Assembly (NCBI GenBank): GCA_009787075.1
Contig: WRGS01000209.1
Coordinates: 1 to 12,526 of the forward strand
Length of the DNA: 12,526 nt
From: Paludibacter sp.
Lineage (GTDB): Bacteria; Bacteroidota; Bacteroidia; Bacteroidales; Paludibacteraceae
Direction: 5' to 3'
A model generated the notes under the pieces. It was given only the letters and a program-made list of their open reading frames with translations. It was not told the origin of the DNA and made no database searches. Below are positions 5,748-12,526 of this stretch, in pieces. Both the position numbers and the translations under genes were made by a program. How positions within the stretch are numbered: the first letter of the stretch is position 1; each line of letters starts with the position of its first letter.

Positions 5748-6407
5748 ATGACAAAGAAATTTTTTTTAGCGGGCTGTTTTATAGCCCTTATCGGCAGTGC
5801 ATCTTTGAATGCGCAAGTAGGTGTTAACACCGAAACTCCGGCGGCGACATTTGATGTTGTAGCCAAAAAAACCGACGGCTCAACTGCTGAAGGCGTAATT
5901 GCGCCCCGTCTTACAGGCGACCAGCTCAAAGCCGGAGACAGCAAGTATGACAATGCTCAAAACGGAGCGATTGTCTTTGTTACTGCGCCGGTAGGTTCTG
6001 CAAGCGCAAAAACCGCTAATGTAACAAAAGCGGGCTACTACTATTATGATGCTCCGAACAGTGTTTGGGTAGCCATTGGCGGAGTAAGCATTACAGACAA
6101 ATGGTTCTATATGCCATCGGTGGTGTTTGATGTTTCTACGCAGGGTACTGGATTCTCCAGAAATCTGTATAATGAATTTAGAGGCCAGTTGAACAGTACG
6201 GCTTCGCCGGTGGTAAGGAGTACCGGTACTCCCGAAGCGGTGCTGGCTACGGTTCCTGCCGCTACGGATTTCTATTATTATGTAACGGCTTACGACCCCG
6301 CTGTGTTTGCAAACATTTCCATTAACCCAAATGGAGTGATGACCTACGATATCATAGGCACTGCTACCGATGCTACCTTTATTAATATCGTTTTTGTTGT
6401 AAAATAG
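5748..6407 (+). CDS. Secreted surface-type protein, 219 aa, function unknown
   Basis: It has a signal peptide at residues 1-22 (MTKK, then a hydrophobic core, cleavage LNA|QVGVN). The mature N-terminus QVGVNTETPAATFDV, then GVIAPRLTGDQLK (about 49-61), QNGAIVFVTAP and AGYYYYDAPNSVWV (about 95-108), is a pattern I know from many poorly characterised Bacteroidota exported proteins. The C-terminal half is Ser/Thr- and aromatic-rich, probably beta-structured, ending FINIVFVVK. It has no C-terminal sorting domain and no catalytic motif. The ATG at 5748 has an A-rich leader without a Shine-Dalgarno site, as is common in this phylum. It lies 223 bases before the giant adhesin gene in the same orientation and may belong to the same surface structure, which is inference from position only. 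Confidence 0.8.
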   Translation: MTKKFFLAGCFIALIGSASLNAQVGVNTETPAATFDVVAKKTDGSTAEGVIAPRLTGDQLKAGDSKYDNAQNGAIVFVTAPVGSASAKTANVTKAGYYYYDAPNSVWVAIGGVSITDKWFYMPSVVFDVSTQGTGFSRNLYNEFRGQLNSTASPVVRSTGTPEAVLATVPAATDFYYYVTAYDPAVFANISINPNGVMTYDIIGTATDATFINIVFVVK

Positions 6408-6630
6408 TTGGGCGGTATAATTTTTATTAACGCGCGTTTTTAAGAAGTGTGTTTTAATTCATAAGCGGGGTTTGTGTTCAGAGTATTGAAGTGCGCCCGC
6501 AGTGATGAGAAATATGCACGGACGCTAAATCTCCGTACATAAATATATAATTAAAAGACACAAAATTTTCAAGCGCAGAATAAGAAAAAATTATATGCTA
6601 ATATTTATTAATAATTAATAAAAAATTAAT
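6408..6630. other. 223-bp leader region of the adhesin gene
   Basis: No gene and no strong terminator is seen. There is a small inverted repeat ACGGA / TCCGT around 6518-6535. A perfect 17-bp AT-only palindrome TTATTAATAATTAATAA lies at 6605-6621, nine bases before the ATG. No TAnnTTTG promoter stands out. Confidence 0.5.
6605..6621. repeat. 17-bp perfect AT palindrome before the adhesin start
   Basis: TTATTAAT-A-ATTAATAA sits 9-25 bases upstream of the ATG. It could be an operator or a weak leader hairpin near the ribosome entry site. Because it is all A/T in an AT-rich leader, chance is a serious alternative. Confidence 0.35.
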
Positions 6631-9600
6631 ATGAAAAATAAACGATATAAATTATACAGCCTGCTATGCGTGTGCTTGCTGCTCTTTTCTTTTGGACAGG
6701 TGCAGGGGCAAACGGCTGTACCTGGAGGCGCAACCAACACGACTTTTATCGCATGGCTTACGCCTGACAGTTACAATAACGGTACGTGGACAAACCTTAT
6801 TACCACAGCGGCAAGCGTAGGCAACTTTGGAGGCGCACAGGCGAATCCGGGAAAACCTGCAACTACAGGCAACGGAGAATACAACTTCCATCAGGCAGTA
6901 GTGTTCGATAAAACCGCTCCCGCTGCTGCACCCAATCAACTGTTTTCTGCCAACAGGCATAATATCAGCGGTACGGACAATGTTACATCTATTTTTGTAT
7001 TGCAGAGAAAGACAACCGATGTCTATGACGGGATAATTGGATATGCTTCAACCGACAATTACAATTCAATTTCGTGGCGCGGTGCAGGCAATAACGACCT
7101 CACTCATACATGGACAGGCACAAATGTAAATATGGGTGCAGTGCAGAATGGAATACTTGTTGTGGATAATTCCAACGTGGCTGCCAATGCAGCGGCGGAA
7201 GGGCTGCGCGTCTATAAAAACGGTGTGAAATCCGCTTTTGCCTCATACGCGTGGAACGGTACCACCAATGCGGGAACGGGAATCGTTGCGCTTGGCGGAG
7301 GACGTAACGGCCAGATGTGGTATGGTTATCAGGGAAATATTCAGGAAGTTATCCTTATCAAAAACAGCGGAAACGGACACATGAATCCTACAGACCTTAT
7401 CAAAATACAGTCCTATCTGGCTATCAAGTACGGCATTACCCTGAACAATAGCGATAACTATTTGAACTCGGACGGACAGACTGTATGGGATAGGACAGTG
7501 AACAGCGGTTACTCATCCGCCATAGCCGGACTTGCACGCGACGATGCTTCGGGCTTGTATCAAAAGCAGGCGATGAGTGCTGATAACAGCACATTAAGCA
7601 TATTTCTAGGTTCGTCTTTGCAGACATGGAACAAGGACAACACAGAAACGCTGCCCGATAAAACTTATGCGATATTCGGGGCGAGCGGCTTCAAAGGCAA
7701 TAATTACTACAACTATAACGCAGGCACTGCTTTTGCCAATGGCTCCATTGCCGAGCCTTTGAATTATATGACGGCAAACGTGTATAAGGCGCAAATTACG
7801 ACCAACGGCGCTGCATCATCTCAAACGATTAGCATCAAAACGTCCTATTTCTTTGCCGATTATGTACTGGTTTCTGCCAACTCTAATTTTACACCGGGCA
7901 GTACGCGCATTTATCCTATTGTCAATCAGATAGCCAGTAATGTGGTGGTGAACGACGGCGAATGTCTTGCTTTGGCGGGTTTTACCCCCACGCCCGGCGG
8001 ACTGGATATAACAGGCTCGCCATACATGCTCGATTTGTGGGTCAGCGGAAATAACTCTTCCAATACAACATGGGAAAATCTTACTACCGCCAACTACTCT
8101 TTAGTAAAATTTGCGGCTAATAACAATACGCCCATAGTGCGTCCATCAAGATTTAATTATCACAATGAAATCTATTTTGGTAATACAGGCAGCAGCAAAC
8201 TGGCTACCAGCATACCTTATGCTATGACGCCGAACAACTCATATTATGTTTTTGCGGTTTCGGATGCTGTAAATCAGGGAAGTAGTGTCGGCACGGTATT
8301 TACTTTCGGCGGAGCGCAGAATACGAGTTTCAGGTGGGAAAGCGCTTTGACAAACCTTGTGTCTGCGTACTGGACTACCACACAGCGCAGTACAAATTTT
8401 AACCTGAATACAGACCCGCTTCATAAGCGCTACGGTATTACTACTCTCAATGTGGTCAATGTTAACAACAGCTCAATGGACATATACCTGAATGGAATAA
8501 GGGCTACATTTTCTCTGGGTGCAACCGCCAACACAAGCGGCGCTGCCAACCATACTTTAACTGATACTTACCGTATGTTTGTCGGAGATGCCAACGTTGC
8601 TACAGGTACAACAAGTTCCAACCACTTTAAGGGCGCCATTCAGGAACTTATTGTGATGCGCAGAGTAGGCACACAGTTGATGTCTGATGCCGATATTGCA
8701 AAAGTACATTCCTATTTGGCTATTAAATACGGCATCACTTTGAGAAATACCAACTATGTGAACACCGCAGGAACGATTGTATGGAACACAAGCACCAATG
8801 CAGGCTACAACAACGATATTTTCGGTCTGGCAAGGGACGAAAGTTCGGGGATATACCAGCGTCAGGCGCATAATGTCAACAGCCCGAATATGATAGCCTA
8901 TCTGGGCAACAGTATAGCGGCATCCAATGTGCAGAATACTGGAACTCTTGCAGATATGCAGTATATGCTTATCGGCTCAAGCGGAGGAACGATTGTGCAG
9001 ACACTGACAGGCATCAACGACGGCGATGTATTTGCCAACGGAACAGTTGCCTCCGACAATGGATTCAACATACAGTCGCCTGTGTATAAAACGCAGATAA
9101 CAGGTCCTGCATCGTCTCTGACGGTAAGGCTGAATGCTCCGTCAAACGACTTTATTTATGTGCTGGTGTCGCCCAATTCGCTGTTCAACCCTTCAACTAC
9201 ACAGATTTTTGCGCTGGACGGCAGAACGGTACAGTTGACGCTGAACAATGGCGAATTTTTCAAGTTTATAGGCTTCTCGCCGGGTCCCGGCGGAGTCAAT
9301 CCGAATCTGGTAATGTGGCTGCGTGCAGATGATGACGCATCAATAACAATTAACAATCTGTCCACTTCCGACCCCAAACTCGGCGGAACAGGCGCATTGG
9401 GAACAGCAGCGCCATATCCCGACAGGGTTACCGACCCTGACGCAGTACCGGGAGTATCGGAATGGAAAGACCTGGTGCGCAACCAAAACTATACATACGC
9501 GGCAGGAAACCAGGGCAATGAACACTTTATGCCGGTATATCAGAAAAACAGTCCGATTATGAACTACCATCCTACCGTTCGTTTCTGGGGAAATGGACAG

Positions 9601-12525
9601 ACAACTAATGGTAACGGTGCATATTTGAGCCAGCAGAAGGGAATTATGAGCACTCCATATCCCGCAAACGGACAGCATACGGCATATTTTATTGTGAATA
9701 ACCGATTCGGCGCCAATTCATTTGTTTATCCGATGAGTATTTCCGATGTTACAGGTGCAAACGGATGTAAGGTAGGCGGTGCAACAGGCGTATCGGGAGC
9801 AGGTACCTATCCGCAACCGGGTTGGGGAGTTAATCAGCAGAATTTCACCTCTGGCGGCGTTACTGTGTCGGGCGTTGCTGCACGTTTCAGGGCAGGAGGT
9901 CCGGAACTTAACGGAACAAAGAATCTGTTTACGCCAGGAGCAACTTCTCTGCTGGGATACAGAACCATCAATGCTCCTACAACAGGAGCAACTAATAATA
10001 TTTATTACCGTGTTAACGGTACGGAAGATATCTCTAACACAAGATTCGACTGGAATCAAGTGCATTTTGAGAGACCTTCGATATTGGGAAGCGGACCTAT
10101 AAACTTTAGCCGTCTTATACAGGGTTATTTAAGTGAGGCGATTATTTTCGACCGCGCATTGACCGATTCGGAAAGAGACAAGATAGAATCCTATTTGGCT
10201 TTCAAGTACGGTATTACCCTGCATCCGACCAATAATACATACGAGAGGGCTAACTATGTACTCTCTGACGGAACAGTGTTATGGGCAGGCAATAATCCGT
10301 CTGGCAACCGTTTTGCCGACTACTACAACAATGTAGCGGCAGTTGTACGCGATGATGCAGCCCGTTTGGACAATCCGCAGTCGCACTCTACAGACGTAGG
10401 TACGATACTGCACCTTGGAGTTGCCGGTACGGTAATGAGCGACGACGGCGCAGGACTTGGCACTTTGAACAATATGGAAGCCGTATCTTTCGGCTGCAAT
10501 GCACAGACAGGCAATACCGCTATCGAAACTGACGACTGCGGTGCATTTACCAACCGCTTCAACCGCAAATGGCTTATTCACAAACATACAGACGACAACC
10601 GCCCGATTTCAATGCTGGTAGGCGCTCAGAACAATATGTCGTTTAACTACGGTGAAAATGCCGATGCTGCTACTCAGGCATATTACAGCGTGCTTGGGGA
10701 AGGTTATAATGTAACTCTGCTTGTAGGCAAAACGCCGGCAGACTTGGACAACGGCAATTACACGGCTTCAGTTCCTATGACATTTGTTAATGGAGAACAT
10801 CAGTGCAGTTATGTATTTACCGATGAGGATACCTATATTACTTTTGGTTACAGAAGCAACAAATTAGGTTGCGTTGGCGATGAAGAAGCCCAGTTCACTG
10901 GAACAAAAACTTTCAAATGGACAGACTGGACTTCCAGAACCAATACGCTGAATATTACCACAGCCCGTACCATTACAGTAGTTCCTACTGCTTCAACAGG
11001 TCAACTTGGCGATAATATTGAGGTAACATCTACAAGGGTTCAATTCCCTGCAGGCGTAACCGCAGTAAGAACTTATCCGCGTGTTATCAATACGCCGGTA
11101 AATGGAAGTTTGCTTATTGAACGCAGAGGCGGACCAGTTGGTGCAGAAGTAGTGATAACCATTGACTTCAACCACCCGGTTATACCCGAATTTACCATAT
11201 CCGACCTTGACTCTTATGCCAGTTCATACGAAGAAGTGGAAATAAGCGGAACATGTTCGGGAGGCACATTCCTGCCTGTATTGTCCTACTGCGCCGACCA
11301 GCGCACTTCATCGTACAAGATATCAGGCAACCGTGCAAGCGTTAATAGAACAATGTCTTGTTCGTCCACCAACAAAAACGGTATGGTAAAGGTAGCGTTT
11401 GAAGGCGGTGTATCCACCATAACAATCCGTTACCGTACAACAAACCGCAATACCAGTATTATCCGCAATATTTATATTTCGCCGATAACAGTGCGTCCGG
11501 TTCCGCCGCCTACGCCTCTGAATGAAGACGGACTGTCGTTTGCAAAACAGGTACAGTTCAGGCAACTTACCACCTGCGAACATGTAGAGTATTCATTCTA
11601 CATTCAAAATACCAACTGCGCTCCGAAGCCTGTAAACTTCAGGGACATTTTGCCTAATGCAAATATGACATGGTTGGCTAATTCTGTGGGTGTGGACGGT
11701 TACAGCGCAGAATTGAATCCTGAACTGAACACCAACAGTTATGGTAATACTACCAATCTGGAAGTGAACAATCTGATTATTCCGGGCGCATCAACGCTTG
11801 TATTGAATGCAACAGCCGTATTTGACAGAGACGCGCCAAGCGGAGATTACAACAATCAGGCTGTTATTAACTACGATATGATTATTAACGACATAACCGT
11901 AAACAAAACGTGGAACAGTGTGGATAGAGAAGACCCGACAAATCCGCTTACTTCACTGTATGCTGAATGGCAGCAACGTATGGACTCGGTAAAAGTAACG
12001 GCTGCATACAGCGCAGATTCTTACAGCGAGAACAGCATTATCACGGTTGCCTATACAATAGAGAATCCTAATGGAATTGACTTTACCGATATGTTCTTTG
12101 ATATTGAGTTTAGCGATGGATTTACCTATGTGGATAACAGTTTTAATGTAGTAACCTCATTAGATAATTCTGTTCCTCCGATTAAGGTATCGCAGGACAA
12201 TACTGAAGCGGGAGCATTATTAATTGCAGGTAGTACAGACGGTTTCGACGGATTTACCATTCCTAACGGACGGACGATTATATCGTTCCAAATCAAAGCG
12301 CCGACAAAGGAACAGTTGCCTTACGAAGTGGACGAGAACGGTATTCCGACAGGCGAAGTAATGCCTCTGCTTGTCGGCTATGCTACTTTCTCCACCGCTA
12401 TGGACGACCCCTGTATCACAAGCGCTCTTGTAGGTGTAACGGAAGAATTTTGGGATATACCGTACAAAGGCGGTAAACTCCGCATTATTTCCAATAAAAA
12501 CGTTACAGGAAAGATTAAGAAGTAA
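6631..12525 (+). CDS. Giant secreted multidomain adhesin-like protein, 1964 aa
   Basis: A complete gene with a signal peptide (1-26, cleavage near VQG|QTA). Three modules follow, each opening with a beta-rich, probably LamG/concanavalin A-like domain (from about 36, 465 and 890). Each continues with a SYLA(I/F)KYGITL domain at S261, S694 and S1187, which I believe is catalogued as DUF8202. In modules 1 and 2 this continues as GLARD(D/E)xSG(L/I)YQ(K/R)Q, and a linker GF(T/S)PxPGG leads to the next module. Module 3 is diverged (VVRDDAARLDNPQ) and leads to a beta domain with CGAFTNRFNRKWLIH. The C-terminal part has a Cys-rich beta region (about 1411-1630), then two DUF11-like domains (about 1634-1770 and 1786-1930). 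It probably binds glycans or host/cell surfaces from the outer face. No typical type IX sorting domain (TIGR04183 or TIGR04131 style) is visible at the end KLRIISNKNVTGKIKK, so anchoring is unclear. The stop codon is one base before the window end. Confidence 0.88.
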   Translation: MKNKRYKLYSLLCVCLLLFSFGQVQGQTAVPGGATNTTFIAWLTPDSYNNGTWTNLITTAASVGNFGGAQANPGKPATTGNGEYNFHQAVVFDKTAPAAAPNQLFSANRHNISGTDNVTSIFVLQRKTTDVYDGIIGYASTDNYNSISWRGAGNNDLTHTWTGTNVNMGAVQNGILVVDNSNVAANAAAEGLRVYKNGVKSAFASYAWNGTTNAGTGIVALGGGRNGQMWYGYQGNIQEVILIKNSGNGHMNPTDLIKIQSYLAIKYGITLNNSDNYLNSDGQTVWDRTVNSGYSSAIAGLARDDASGLYQKQAMSADNSTLSIFLGSSLQTWNKDNTETLPDKTYAIFGASGFKGNNYYNYNAGTAFANGSIAEPLNYMTANVYKAQITTNGAASSQTISIKTSYFFADYVLVSANSNFTPGSTRIYPIVNQIASNVVVNDGECLALAGFTPTPGGLDITGSPYMLDLWVSGNNSSNTTWENLTTANYSLVKFAANNNTPIVRPSRFNYHNEIYFGNTGSSKLATSIPYAMTPNNSYYVFAVSDAVNQGSSVGTVFTFGGAQNTSFRWESALTNLVSAYWTTTQRSTNFNLNTDPLHKRYGITTLNVVNVNNSSMDIYLNGIRATFSLGATANTSGAANHTLTDTYRMFVGDANVATGTTSSNHFKGAIQELIVMRRVGTQLMSDADIAKVHSYLAIKYGITLRNTNYVNTAGTIVWNTSTNAGYNNDIFGLARDESSGIYQRQAHNVNSPNMIAYLGNSIAASNVQNTGTLADMQYMLIGSSGGTIVQTLTGINDGDVFANGTVASDNGFNIQSPVYKTQITGPASSLTVRLNAPSNDFIYVLVSPNSLFNPSTTQIFALDGRTVQLTLNNGEFFKFIGFSPGPGGVNPNLVMWLRADDDASITINNLSTSDPKLGGTGALGTAAPYPDRVTDPDAVPGVSEWKDLVRNQNYTYAAGNQGNEHFMPVYQKNSPIMNYHPTVRFWGNGQTTNGNGAYLSQQKGIMSTPYPANGQHTAYFIVNNRFGANSFVYPMSISDVTGANGCKVGGATGVSGAGTYPQPGWGVNQQNFTSGGVTVSGVAARFRAGGPELNGTKNLFTPGATSLLGYRTINAPTTGATNNIYYRVNGTEDISNTRFDWNQVHFERPSILGSGPINFSRLIQGYLSEAIIFDRALTDSERDKIESYLAFKYGITLHPTNNTYERANYVLSDGTVLWAGNNPSGNRFADYYNNVAAVVRDDAARLDNPQSHSTDVGTILHLGVAGTVMSDDGAGLGTLNNMEAVSFGCNAQTGNTAIETDDCGAFTNRFNRKWLIHKHTDDNRPISMLVGAQNNMSFNYGENADAATQAYYSVLGEGYNVTLLVGKTPADLDNGNYTASVPMTFVNGEHQCSYVFTDEDTYITFGYRSNKLGCVGDEEAQFTGTKTFKWTDWTSRTNTLNITTARTITVVPTASTGQLGDNIEVTSTRVQFPAGVTAVRTYPRVINTPVNGSLLIERRGGPVGAEVVITIDFNHPVIPEFTISDLDSYASSYEEVEISGTCSGGTFLPVLSYCADQRTSSYKISGNRASVNRTMSCSSTNKNGMVKVAFEGGVSTITIRYRTTNRNTSIIRNIYISPITVRPVPPPTPLNEDGLSFAKQVQFRQLTTCEHVEYSFYIQNTNCAPKPVNFRDILPNANMTWLANSVGVDGYSAELNPELNTNSYGNTTNLEVNNLIIPGASTLVLNATAVFDRDAPSGDYNNQAVINYDMIINDITVNKTWNSVDREDPTNPLTSLYAEWQQRMDSVKVTAAYSADSYSENSIITVAYTIENPNGIDFTDMFFDIEFSDGFTYVDNSFNVVTSLDNSVPPIKVSQDNTEAGALLIAGSTDGFDGFTIPNGRTIISFQIKAPTKEQLPYEVDENGIPTGEVMPLLVGYATFSTAMDDPCITSALVGVTEEFWDIPYKGGKLRIISNKNVTGKIKK
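7411..10260 (+). repeat. Three diverged coding modules with the SYLAIKYGITL signature
   Basis: Signature starts at 7411, 8710 and 10189 (spacings of 433 and 493 codons). DNA is still alignable across TCCTAT(C/T)TGGCT. The first two modules are close in sequence. The third has an insertion after the signature and has lost the GLARD core, consistent with old internal duplication. Confidence 0.85.
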
Positions 12526-12526
12526 A

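Noticed and set aside
5748..5777. LAGC at residues 7-10 of the 219-aa protein as a lipobox
   Set aside because: The Cys is too close to the N-terminus (only about five hydrophobic residues before it), and a better type I cleavage site follows at LNA|Q.
6416..6421. TATAAT as a promoter for the adhesin gene
   Set aside because: Bacteroidota housekeeping promoters use TAnnTTTG, and a lone six-base AT match has no weight here.
9156..10587. Several 80-115-codon - strand frames across the adhesin gene
   Set aside because: They are antisense shadows of a long, well-supported coding frame and show no recognisable protein features.

Overview
The window looks like a chromosomal segment of an anaerobic member of the Bacteroidota, probably order Bacteroidales. 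The signs are a Bacteroides-type promoter motif (TAnnTTTG), A-rich leaders without Shine-Dalgarno sites before the surface-protein genes, large exported multidomain proteins of a kind typical of this phylum, and a trimeric-type [FeFe] hydrogenase of a fermenter. All genes are on the + strand.

Region 1 (1-3855) is the end of a hydrogenase operon. A 5'-truncated gene encodes a NuoF/HydB-like NADH-binding flavoprotein fused to a GltD/NfnB-like FAD and NAD(P) oxidoreductase. Six bases later comes a complete [FeFe]-hydrogenase catalytic subunit (HydA, M3 type, 588 aa). The NuoE/HydC subunit is expected just upstream, outside the window. Together they should connect H2 to NADH, and possibly to NADPH and ferredoxin, perhaps by flavin-based electron bifurcation. 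The HydA has serine at the position of a canonical cysteine ligand of the H-cluster. A good intrinsic terminator closes the operon at 3900-3937.

Region 2 (3938-4461) is a dense AT-rich regulatory stretch. It holds a near-perfect sigma-54 promoter (-24/-12), a Bacteroides-type housekeeping promoter candidate, two nested inverted-repeat pairs around them, and a leader hairpin.

Region 3 (4462-12525) encodes three exported proteins. The first is a 255-aa protein with two 44-residue repeats and no recognised family. The second is a 219-aa secreted protein of a Bacteroidota surface type. The third is a 1964-aa adhesin-like protein with three LamG-like plus 'SYLAIKYGITL' modules followed by Cys-containing beta domains and DUF11-like domains. 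The spacer 5230-5747 carries several copies of a REP/MITE-like palindromic repeat.

The best leads are the sigma-54 promoter with possible DNA inversion ahead of the surface-protein genes, the H-cluster ligand change in HydA, and the NuoF-GltD chimera. None proves a new system by itself. No RNA gene, CRISPR array, transposase or phage gene was seen.
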